From positions 1 to 34,720 of the forward strand of contig JABDAP010000022.1 in assembly GCA_013289065.1 (NCBI GenBank): a DNA stretch of 34,720 nucleotides, given 5' to 3'. The stretch's first letter is position 1; each line of letters opens with the position of its first letter. Both the position numbers and the translations under genes were made by a program. Shown here piece by piece: positions 17,801-25,710 of this stretch. The notes under the pieces are model-generated. The model worked only from the letters and a program-made list of their open reading frames with translations, was not told where the DNA came from and did not search any database. Origin of the DNA: Bacteroidota bacterium. GTDB lineage: Bacteria; Bacteroidota; Bacteroidia; Chitinophagales; Chitinophagaceae.

Positions 17801-18462
17801 CTGCATGGGATTATGAGCGCCTCGTGCTGGATAAATTTCCGCAGGTGTATAAAGTAAAATGCCTGAACCATACCGGTTTCATTTTTGATCCGAAGAACAA
17901 CATCAAAAAATACAGTGAAGTACTGGCCGGCCATGTAATGGTTGTTACTGTTCCCGACATAACACATGCCGATGCAGGTTACCGCCTTTTTCCGTATACC
18001 AGCCTCGGCCTTTTACAGGAAATACAGGATTATCTCTACACGTATACATCGCCGCATGTGCAGTTGCATGTTTGCAATCCGGAATTTGAACAGGTACAGT
18101 TTGATTTTAAAGTAACCTACATGGATGACAACAATTACGATAACCTGCTGAATGATGCCATTGAAAGATTTCTCTCTCCATGGATATCAGGTAATGAAAC
18201 GGATCTTGCCGATATCCGTTTTGGCGAAACAATTGAAAAATCAGTGGTACTGAATTTTATCGAAAAACAACCTTATGTTGATTTCGTGAGTTGTTTTAAA
18301 ATGTTTGTGTACACATCCGATGATAATAATACGGTACAAAAAAAAGAGGTTGATGAAGCCATACCCGCAACTGCGCGATCCATATTCGTTTCCTATTATG
18401 ATGCGGCGAATAATATAAAACACATTATTAATTCTTCCGAAACATGTGAATGTAATGGATAA
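14812..18462 (+). CDS. Baseplate wedge protein, J-like (Pvc11/Afp11-type)
   Basis: 1216 residues. The most diagnostic block is at about 980-1025: YYIRVSERLRHKKRAITAWD, then YERLVLDKFPQVYKVKCLNH, matching the conserved C-terminal region of Pvc11/gp6-type baseplate proteins. The following ~190 residues end with FGETIEKSVVLNFIEKQPYV and match the same family. The central part (about 330-980) is a long beta-rich region. It would form the peripheral wedge ring that triggers sheath contraction. The N-terminus (LLRDGSSQQQRLLNALLPVY) is typical of Bacteroidota versions. It is linked to the neighbouring genes by a 1-nt overlap upstream and an 8-17 nt overlap downstream. Confidence 0.88.
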   Translation: MSGSCYDNNLLLRDGSSQQQRLLNALLPVYVKVDERKTEDLILFAKKYGFYINYYGLANTVTGDWQDLMSKDVAVIIAAVSDWPGRDLSRYLTNLFAEIHNAANDQEAKDTFKFIFDFTFSLAMHIDNALRSLPEDISYTAYLRVSAKSALMPQLALLWQYYNDIIGHTNHQFLDLIDTSSVLKDPLMPVDDPLLIQHFDPQQLDASWAFPSLPAGGPAITSIDAVTIKDQIVQLITHKLFTGPANAFIDAINNIIERSADYLNEVLEQYPSHTPHYALFLSFIRLFKLAQDHQNEYTQDHLDFYYREVLKLQNKMAEPDFVHLVFELQKNTAPLILPSGTLVKAGKDDHKNDLFYSLTNNVTIQSAVVKNMRSLYLSKTNTGNTAKLFASLQADTEDGQGAKLLSADQSWFAFGDPAKIQAAGIGFAIASNLFYLNEGGRTITFTIKDAPANFTQMNTADLFTVSYTGSKKWIDANAEGFLVAGESTVSVAGASLHITIKLPANAPAIVPYSKKIHGENYPQALPMVKLMLKNDNQYQQIKLTDISKEFTIEVDVDSVKDLVLQNDNGKIDPSKPFKPFGEFPDTNASFIIGSKEVFQKPLTYLQLNMVWQGEMPANASSSFLSAGKWVPISNSNTSLTGIGFVPGAQVPLTPVDFTANDPYRNTSTDGFVKISLNNANYSIDTYLKSVQAAISKNTVTVTPTDSDPKTFTITPAITLASSPATPVATDAYIHYTSTDVLWNDDSVDAFNKRKHFFYHVEPFGFREIHPFLLKDQPHTTLQLPDDNGCNLLPVFHLDNGKYDSKDNGTAQAPDNGGELWIGLDNAVKNQSVSILFQVADGTANPQKYMSAISWYYLSQNNWIKFSVTDITDDTKGLTISALVSLLIPDNADVDNTRADAGLVWIKLVATNDTDAVCKLIAVRANAAKTVFVQDADKQIQYIQPIPANTISKLSVSNASIKKTEQPYPSFGGYPKETDDTYYIRVSERLRHKKRAITAWDYERLVLDKFPQVYKVKCLNHTGFIFDPKNNIKKYSEVLAGHVMVVTVPDITHADAGYRLFPYTSLGLLQEIQDYLYTYTSPHVQLHVCNPEFEQVQFDFKVTYMDDNNYDNLLNDAIERFLSPWISGNETDLADIRFGETIEKSVVLNFIEKQPYVDFVSCFKMFVYTSDDNNTVQKKEVDEAIPATARSIFVSYYDAANNIKHIINSSETCECNG

Positions 18463-21400
18463 CAACACAGAAAATACGATACTGAAAGACCCGGTGCTGC
18501 TGCATCCTGATACCGACTACGATTTTTTGCGTAAAACCGGGCTTGCCTATATCGAAGAGCTGGGCGCTAAATTATGGACGGATTATAATGAGCATGATCC
18601 CGGAATCACTATACTGGAAGCATTGTGCTATGCCATAACGGAACTCGGTTACCGTTGTTCATTGCCAATGGCGGATAAGCTCACCAATGAAAACGGAGAA
18701 GTGGAAGAGGGGCAGGTGTTGTACACGGCACGTGAAATTTTAACCCAGGCCCCGTTAACAGAAAATGATTACAGGAAACTGCTGGTGGATATAACAGGTG
18801 TACAAAATGCCTGGCTGTTATACGGCGATTATGATGCAACAACCAATACGCTTACACCCATACCAACGAAACTGAAATTGTATGCCGATTGTAAAAAAGA
18901 TCAGTTAAGTACAACACCAACGCCACACCCGGTAAATTTATTCGGATTGTATAATGTGCTGCTTGACCTTGAAACGGATGCGCAGTTTGGCGATCTCAAT
19001 AATGGAACGTTACAGGCAGACAATCCTAAAACAACTTCTTTTGCAGCCGCTGTGGCGAGCCTGTCTTTTGATTTTCCGTCATGGAAAGAAATGGCGATTA
19101 ATGATCCCGCAATTTTTGATATACCGATACAGGATCTGAGCGTATGCGTTTTATCATTTGATCCGGCTGATCCGGATAAGTGGAACGTGAAAATGAGTTT
19201 GACCTGCAATAGTGTTGTTCATGAAGTTGACGGCAGTGTTTCAGTGGATCTGCAGCCTGCCGGCGCAGAACTCACCCGCGACAATGTGGACGGATTTTTA
19301 AATAACGACGGTTTTGGTAACATGATAGGCGGTTTGTATCTGATGAAAATTCAGAAAGCAAAAAAAATAGTGAACGAATGCAAACGCACACTGATGGCGA
19401 ACCGGAACCTGTGCGAAGATTTTTTAAGTATTACAACAGTGGATGATGAAGAGATCAGCATTTGCTGTGATATCGATATCGCTGCCAATACGGATATGGA
19501 AGATGTTCAGGCAAAAGTATTTCTGGCAATAGAAGAATACCTCAATCCGCCCATCAGGTTTTACCTGCTGAATGAAATGATAGATACGTATTCATTGGAC
19601 GAAATATTCGAAGGCCCGAAATTAACACACGGGTTTATCAATACGGATGAGCTGGAAAAAACCGTGTTGCGCGAAGTGATCCATGCTTCGGATATCATCA
19701 GCACCATCATGTCGATAAGCGGTGTGCTATCGGTTCGTAATTTCAGAATGACAAATAATGATACCGTACCAGCACAAACAGGAAGGGAATGGTGCATGTC
19801 CATTACAAAAGGGAGAAAACCGATTTTGTCGGAAACAAAATCAAAAATTGTTTTTTATAAAAACAAATTTCCATACCTCTCTTCTGTTAAAGAAACAAGG
19901 GATATCATACGATGGCTGAAATCTTTACAGGCAAGAAACAAACTAAACGGTTGCCAGGATGACCTGCCCGTTACGCCCGGAAAATATTTTCCGCTGAATA
20001 ATTACCGTTCTATTCAAACACTTTTCCCCGTAACATACGGAATAGGCGAAGGAGGATTGTCAGACAATGCCTCCGATGAACGAAAGGCACAAGCCAGGCA
20101 GTTACAGGCATACCTGCTTTTTTATGATCAGTTATTGGCCGATTTTTTTATGCAGTTGCATGATGCCAAAGATCTGTTTTCAATTAAAAAACTGACACAA
20201 ACCTATTCCGCACAATATATAAATGATATCCAGGGCATGGATGCGTTGTATAAAAAAAGCGGGACCGATGATCTGTTGCAGGCGCTGATGATTGAAAAAA
20301 ATTCTGATAATAACCAGTTGCCTCCAAGTGAGTGGCAGGAGCTGTATGAATCAAACGAAACGTACGTGGATCGGCGTAACAGGTTCCTCGATCATTTGAT
20401 GGCGCGTTTTGCAGAATCATTTAATGATTACGCTTTCTTGATGTATTCTCTTGATTATGATACACAACAGGAAACTAAAATAGACAGTACGGATCTTATT
20501 AATAACAAGGTCGATTTTTTAAAAAATTATCCTTCGATATCTTATGGAAGAGGGCTCGCATTTAATTATCACCCTGAAAAATTCGATGCCTCTAAAAATG
20601 ATTTTGTGTTAGATAAGGCTGAATTATGGGATACGGATAATGTATCGGGGCTTGAAAAAAAACTTTGCATGCTTGGCGCTTTTCAAAGCCCCGCTGTTCA
20701 AAGTTATTATCGCAGATTTTTATATTGCCTCGGTAACATTACTACCATTGCAGGCATTATCGACCCGGCTAAATTACGGTTTGTGTTTACGGCGGGATCA
20801 AACACATTAACATCCGTAAATGAATATGCGGGCCTGCACGAAATAAATGCTGTGCTGCCTGCTTTTCTTTCACTGGCTATGGCGGAAACAGCTTATTGCA
20901 CAAAAAGAGAAGGCAATGGTATAGCGATACCGTTTACATGGAACATTTATATAACCGATGCGGATTGTAAGGCACTTGCGAAAAGCAATGCTTTCAATTC
21001 ACTGGAAGAAGCAAAAAAAGGTATTAAAGATTTTGTTGCAGAATTTTTAAACGAATGCGATAACGAAGGATTGCATCTTATTGAACACATACTGCTGCGG
21101 CCAAGGAACGAACACTTTGATCTGGCGCCGGTATGCCTTGACCCTTCCTGCGATTTTTGCGGCGAACAGGATCCGTATTCTTTTAAGATGTCTATTGTGC
21201 TTCCTTACTGGCCTGCACATTTCAGGAACATGGCTTTCCGTGATTATTTTGAAAACCTGGCAAGAGCCGAAACACCTGCGCATATCATGGTAAAAGTATG
21301 CTGGGTTGATGACGAAGATTTATGTGCATTTGAATTTGCGTACAAAAAATGGATCTATGCACTGGCAACGCACAGAGCCAACCCAAAAAATATATTGCAA

Positions 21401-21556
21401 GAAGGAAAATTAAAAGTTGCGAACAATAATTTACTAACCCTGCTGTTCAAACTGCACAGCAAATACCCGGTTGCTTTATTGCATAACTGCGATGAAAGCG
21501 AAGATACTAACCCGGTAATGCTTGGGCGGACAGCTTTGGGATCATTTAAAAATTAA
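18455..21556 (+). CDS. Baseplate wedge protein (Pvc12/Afp12-like)
   Basis: 1033 residues from ATG 18455 (MDNNTENTILKDP); an in-frame GTG at 18446 is an alternative, and both overlap the upstream gene. The N-terminus (WTDYNEHDPGITILEALCYA, then ITELGYRCSLPMADKL) is a conserved baseplate-protein motif, and the C-terminal segment QDPYSFKMSIVLPYWPAHFR, then FENLARAETPAHIMVKVCWV, is characteristic of Pvc12-type proteins. Residues C894, C899 and C902 form CX4CX2C just before that block, possibly with nearby H or C residues as a metal site. The protein probably pairs with the preceding Pvc11-like one in the wedge heterodimer. It is followed by the next gene after 5 nt. Confidence 0.85.
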   Translation: MDNNTENTILKDPVLLHPDTDYDFLRKTGLAYIEELGAKLWTDYNEHDPGITILEALCYAITELGYRCSLPMADKLTNENGEVEEGQVLYTAREILTQAPLTENDYRKLLVDITGVQNAWLLYGDYDATTNTLTPIPTKLKLYADCKKDQLSTTPTPHPVNLFGLYNVLLDLETDAQFGDLNNGTLQADNPKTTSFAAAVASLSFDFPSWKEMAINDPAIFDIPIQDLSVCVLSFDPADPDKWNVKMSLTCNSVVHEVDGSVSVDLQPAGAELTRDNVDGFLNNDGFGNMIGGLYLMKIQKAKKIVNECKRTLMANRNLCEDFLSITTVDDEEISICCDIDIAANTDMEDVQAKVFLAIEEYLNPPIRFYLLNEMIDTYSLDEIFEGPKLTHGFINTDELEKTVLREVIHASDIISTIMSISGVLSVRNFRMTNNDTVPAQTGREWCMSITKGRKPILSETKSKIVFYKNKFPYLSSVKETRDIIRWLKSLQARNKLNGCQDDLPVTPGKYFPLNNYRSIQTLFPVTYGIGEGGLSDNASDERKAQARQLQAYLLFYDQLLADFFMQLHDAKDLFSIKKLTQTYSAQYINDIQGMDALYKKSGTDDLLQALMIEKNSDNNQLPPSEWQELYESNETYVDRRNRFLDHLMARFAESFNDYAFLMYSLDYDTQQETKIDSTDLINNKVDFLKNYPSISYGRGLAFNYHPEKFDASKNDFVLDKAELWDTDNVSGLEKKLCMLGAFQSPAVQSYYRRFLYCLGNITTIAGIIDPAKLRFVFTAGSNTLTSVNEYAGLHEINAVLPAFLSLAMAETAYCTKREGNGIAIPFTWNIYITDADCKALAKSNAFNSLEEAKKGIKDFVAEFLNECDNEGLHLIEHILLRPRNEHFDLAPVCLDPSCDFCGEQDPYSFKMSIVLPYWPAHFRNMAFRDYFENLARAETPAHIMVKVCWVDDEDLCAFEFAYKKWIYALATHRANPKNILQEGKLKVANNNLLTLLFKLHSKYPVALLHNCDESEDTNPVMLGRTALGSFKN

Positions 21557-21561
21557 GCATT

Positions 21562-24213
21562 ATGACAACGCCAAATGATTCTTATATCGTATTTGCAGCG
21601 GATCAGGTGTTAACCAGTGACCACCTCAATCAGTTGTTCAATTATCTTGATAAGAACAATCGCCTTACCCGGAATAAATTGATCGGCGCCGGTATCGAAT
21701 GCGGATTGAAGCTGGCCTACGATGATACCAATGTATCGATCTCGGTCAGCTCCGGCAGCGGGCTCACTTCACAGGGATACCTGATCCTCGAAAGCGTTGC
21801 GAAAGTATATACTCATTTTACAACATATGCCGCCCCGGAACTTGCTTCAGCCAATCTGCCTTTTCTTCAGGATGCTTATGAACCTATCGACATTATTAAA
21901 AAATTCCCCTTTTATCAAGGTTTTGTGGCTGCCAATCCGGATGTTAAGTTGTTGCTTACTGCAGATGAATCTGATGAAAATAACGGGCAGCCATTAACAT
22001 TGATCAAAGACACACTCGACAAATATGTAGTGGTACTGTTTCTTGAAATGACGGAAAAGGATCTGAAGAACTGTGATGCATTCGATTGTAATAACAAGGG
22101 TGAAAGGATGTCGCTTATTATTAAACCGCTGCTTGTAAAAAAAGATGCGGTAAACATATTTCCAAAACCATGGAACACGGCAGGAAAGGAAGTAGAACTG
22201 AAACGATACAATGTTCCTTTCACAACAATACAGACCGCGCAGGAAGTGCTGGATAATTTTATAAAAATAACTGAAAAAGATCCCTACCTGTTGCCAAACC
22301 TCGACGCCGGTTTCAATCACTGCAGTGAGATATATACTTATTTTACGGGCGACAATAATTCTGCGATGGTCAACCGCCTGGGCACACCAGGCGCATTAGA
22401 AGCTGGCCTGCACAGTTTGTACACATGGATCAACATAAATAATCCTTTGCTTATTCAATATTATTATGACCACATCAATGACCTCGCTCTTGCGTATTAC
22501 GAGTTTGTAGCGAAAGCAAAAGAATTGGTATCTGTTTGTTGTTTTGATGAAAATGCATTTCCGCTTCATCTTATTCTGGGGATCGCCAATACTACAACAG
22601 GCAATCTTCACAACGATAAAAACAGGCAGCATTTTATTTATACACCGCTCTACTGCCGGCAGACAGCAGGCGTTGATGCATTACGGCTGATGTATGAGAG
22701 GATCGATTTGATGGTATTAAATTTTGCAGCATGGGTTAAAAATGTAACCACCGGCGATGCAGAAATAAAGATCACACCCAGCCAATACGAAGATTTTTCT
22801 TTGTCGGAAAGATGCATTCCCTATTATTATTTCGACCCGAAGCAACAGGCCGGCGATATTTATCCTAAATGGAATTTTCATAAAACGAGGTACGGCAATG
22901 AACGGTTCAACCTCAGTTACAATGCACCCGGCTACAATAACAGCAGTACGGTCACCGATCCTTTATTATTTGATATTGAGCGATACGATTTTTTCAGGAT
23001 AGAAGGGCATATCGGCGCCGATTATCAAACAGCGAATAAATATCTTGACGATCTGAGAATGAGGTACAATTTACCGATAGACATTGTAACGATACCCGTT
23101 GAAATGCTTGGAGCCACTAATGAAGCATTACCCCCTTGCAAAACACAGGATCTTATAATTCAATACCGGCTGACCGTAAATGAATTTTTATGCAGCCTGC
23201 AGGAATACGTTTGCAGGTTTGTAAAACTAAAACTGTCATTTGCAAAAACAATAATACCAACTAAAAAAGGCGCAGCAGCGCCTGTAAAAACAAACAGGGT
23301 ACTTGTAGAATATGATGATGCCACTGCCATCGTTCCTTTTGGCGGCGCTGTATATAAAAAAGGAGATTTCGTTTCTGCCAATTGCAAAGTAAAAAAAGAT
23401 GATGGCACTTTCGGCGGGGCTTATTTGGCTACTGTACAAAATGGGGTATACTTACATTCGGAACATACGGCATCTAATATAACCGGCACAATGCTTGATT
23501 TTATCGATGCAGCGGATAACCTGTTTATGTATCTGCAAAACAATGATCTTTCTGTTTATACAACGGCCGCCTTTAATAAGGCTTATACTACTTATTCCAA
23601 ATTACAGGTACAGGTTGTTGATCTATACGAAAAAAATACAGAAGCGGAAATAGCCAATGATGATTGCTGTTGTCATGATCTTCATTGCAAAGTAGAAAAA
23701 TTTTTATTGCTGAAAGAAGAACACGACCGCAGGTTAAAATTGTACAACGATCAATTAAAATTCGCAGCCTACTACAAAAAGCATCCCGGGCTGGAACATA
23801 AGGCAGGCGTGCCCAAAGGCGGCACTTTTGTAATGGTGTACCGTGCGCAGGAAGAAATGCATATATGGAATGGCGCCAATGAGCTGACAGGCAAGCTGCA
23901 GGGTTTGGATCAGGTATTTTCTAAACAACCTGTCAGAAAAAATTCGGATAAAAGCTCTCTGCTGGCTGCTGCCAATGATCTGCAGAAAGCCATCCAGGAA
24001 GCCGGTGAAAGATTTGATGAAACAGTGAGAACATTTCCGGTTGCTGAACAAAGAATGGTGACCGGTTATTTTCAAGGCGCTGTAACAGAAACCCGGCAAA
24101 TACCGACCGGTGTGATCATTGCAGACTTTTATATTCCTTATCAATGTTGTTCAGATTGCGAACCGGCAGCCACGTTGATGGAAAAGCAACTGGTGTTGGG
24201 AAGAACCAAATAA
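21562..24213 (+). CDS. Large Cys-containing eCIS protein of unknown role
   Basis: 883 residues, not assigned to a named Pvc/Afp component. The N-terminus (FAADQVLTSDHLNQLFNYLD, then QNRLTRNKLIGAGIECGLKL-like) recalls Bacteroidota eCIS and tail-associated proteins. Two cysteine clusters stand out: DCCCHDLHC at 701-709 and the C-terminal FYIPYQCCSDCEP with C862, C863 and C866, a motif I associate with other Bacteroidota proteins of this kind. A charged helix lies between them (about 710-735). No signal peptide or TM segment. Its place between the Pvc12-like wedge gene and the tape-measure gene suggests a baseplate-associated part, such as an external cage or the receptor-binding element, since no fibre gene is otherwise present. 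Role inferred from position only. Confidence 0.6.
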   Translation: MTTPNDSYIVFAADQVLTSDHLNQLFNYLDKNNRLTRNKLIGAGIECGLKLAYDDTNVSISVSSGSGLTSQGYLILESVAKVYTHFTTYAAPELASANLPFLQDAYEPIDIIKKFPFYQGFVAANPDVKLLLTADESDENNGQPLTLIKDTLDKYVVVLFLEMTEKDLKNCDAFDCNNKGERMSLIIKPLLVKKDAVNIFPKPWNTAGKEVELKRYNVPFTTIQTAQEVLDNFIKITEKDPYLLPNLDAGFNHCSEIYTYFTGDNNSAMVNRLGTPGALEAGLHSLYTWININNPLLIQYYYDHINDLALAYYEFVAKAKELVSVCCFDENAFPLHLILGIANTTTGNLHNDKNRQHFIYTPLYCRQTAGVDALRLMYERIDLMVLNFAAWVKNVTTGDAEIKITPSQYEDFSLSERCIPYYYFDPKQQAGDIYPKWNFHKTRYGNERFNLSYNAPGYNNSSTVTDPLLFDIERYDFFRIEGHIGADYQTANKYLDDLRMRYNLPIDIVTIPVEMLGATNEALPPCKTQDLIIQYRLTVNEFLCSLQEYVCRFVKLKLSFAKTIIPTKKGAAAPVKTNRVLVEYDDATAIVPFGGAVYKKGDFVSANCKVKKDDGTFGGAYLATVQNGVYLHSEHTASNITGTMLDFIDAADNLFMYLQNNDLSVYTTAAFNKAYTTYSKLQVQVVDLYEKNTEAEIANDDCCCHDLHCKVEKFLLLKEEHDRRLKLYNDQLKFAAYYKKHPGLEHKAGVPKGGTFVMVYRAQEEMHIWNGANELTGKLQGLDQVFSKQPVRKNSDKSSLLAAANDLQKAIQEAGERFDETVRTFPVAEQRMVTGYFQGAVTETRQIPTGVIIADFYIPYQCCSDCEPAATLMEKQLVLGRTK

Positions 24214-24224
24214 ACAAATGTTAC

Positions 24225-25697
24225 ATGCAGCAACATATCATTTATAAACAAACGGTAACGATCGATGTTCCGCTGTCAATGGAGCCGCGCCGGTTGCAGG
24301 ATGCGGTCAGCCGTTTGTTTCAGACCGATATGATGGCGGCGATTGAAAACATCATGGATCAAACGGCAACTGAGGGCCAAACCCTACGGATCGAAAAAAT
24401 GGAACTGGATATCGGCACAGTATCATCAAAAAATTTTGAACAGCATTTTAAAACAGAACTGCTGAAACATTTTTCTGAAACGCTTTCACAAATAAAAGAT
24501 ACTGCATCGCAGCCTGCCGGAAAAAATGCTGTCATTCTCGATCACGTACAATCAATGATGGAACAGTTGTGTTATTTTCTGGATCATGGCAGGATTCCCT
24601 GGCACGCAACAGTAAGATCCTTTGCGCAGTGGGAGAAAAAAATAATTGATACGTTGTCTGGTAACGACTGGCAATATTTGATCGAATGGATCAGAGACAA
24701 TGGCCAGAAAAGAATCACGGAACGGCTGGCTCATCAGTTTTCACCGGTCTTTCTGATACGCATATTAAACACAGCGATGCCTGAGTATGGAGAATGGCAA
24801 TCGCTGATCGGCGGATTGATCCATTTGAAAAATTCGATTTCTCTTTCCGGCAGTTCCGTTCCTGATACGTTGTTATGGCAAAAAACACTTGAAATAATTT
24901 TACTGGATAAAATAGATCTGGCAGGCGGCGGCACACAAATAAAACAACCGGCCGAATATAAAATTGCTTATAAAATAATATATAGCCTGTTTAATAACAG
25001 ACAGGTGACAGCTATACAAAAAACAGGGAAGAAAAATATTTCACAAGGGCTGTTGCAGGTATTGGAGAATGTATTAGAGACATATCAAAACAGTACTGAG
25101 ATCATCCCGGTACAGCGCGAAAAAAACATTAATGATCTGAAAAAAGATATCAAAACAGGAAAGAAAAAAATAAATGAGAACCTGTTTGCAGGCGAGGGAT
25201 CAATTTTTATAGTTCATTGCGGAATGATACTGCTGCACCCGTTCCTGCAAAATTATTTTACCGAACTTGGATTATATGACGGAAAAGCGTTTACCAGTAC
25301 GGACAACCATAAAAGGGCCGTGCTGTTGCTTTATTATTTAAGTACGGGAGAAAGCAATGCAGCTGAGTTTGATCTTGTATTGCACAAAATAATATGCGGG
25401 CTGCCTGTAGATGAACCGCTGCCCGCATCCATTGAACTTACTGAAAAAGAAATGGAAGAATCGGAGGAGTTGCTTGCGTCCATATGCAAACACTGGCCGC
25501 CTTTAAAGAATACATCCATTGAAGGGTTGCGGTCGGCATTCTTTCAACGGGAAGGGAAATTAGTATTTGCGGATAACAGCTGGCGGCTGCGGGTAGAACA
25601 AAAAACGATAGATATTCTTCTGGATAAACTTCCCTGGGGGTTTTCGACGATACGTTTGCCCTGGATGAAAGAAATTTTACATGTGGACTGGTGCTAA
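24225..25697 (+). CDS. Contractile injection system tape-measure protein (Pvc14/Afp14-like)
   Basis: 490 residues from ATG 24225 (MQQHIIYKQTVTIDVPLSME); a further-upstream ATG at 24144 would overlap the previous gene by 70 nt and adds unrelated residues. The N-terminal pattern (HII-K-TV-IDV, then RIEKMELDIGTVSSKNFEQH) and the C-terminal ending (LPWGFSTIRLPWMKEILHVD) are typical of the CIS tape-measure family. A central GMILLHPFLQNYFTELGLYD followed by HKRAVLLLYYLSTGE is also conserved. In such systems the length of this protein correlates with particle length and it occupies the tube lumen during assembly. At 490 residues the particle may be comparatively short, which is an inference. A Lys-rich linker lies near residues 300-320. 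Confidence 0.85.
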   Translation: MQQHIIYKQTVTIDVPLSMEPRRLQDAVSRLFQTDMMAAIENIMDQTATEGQTLRIEKMELDIGTVSSKNFEQHFKTELLKHFSETLSQIKDTASQPAGKNAVILDHVQSMMEQLCYFLDHGRIPWHATVRSFAQWEKKIIDTLSGNDWQYLIEWIRDNGQKRITERLAHQFSPVFLIRILNTAMPEYGEWQSLIGGLIHLKNSISLSGSSVPDTLLWQKTLEIILLDKIDLAGGGTQIKQPAEYKIAYKIIYSLFNNRQVTAIQKTGKKNISQGLLQVLENVLETYQNSTEIIPVQREKNINDLKKDIKTGKKKINENLFAGEGSIFIVHCGMILLHPFLQNYFTELGLYDGKAFTSTDNHKRAVLLLYYLSTGESNAAEFDLVLHKIICGLPVDEPLPASIELTEKEMEESEELLASICKHWPPLKNTSIEGLRSAFFQREGKLVFADNSWRLRVEQKTIDILLDKLPWGFSTIRLPWMKEILHVDWC

Positions 25698-25710
25698 ACC
25701 TGAAATAAAA

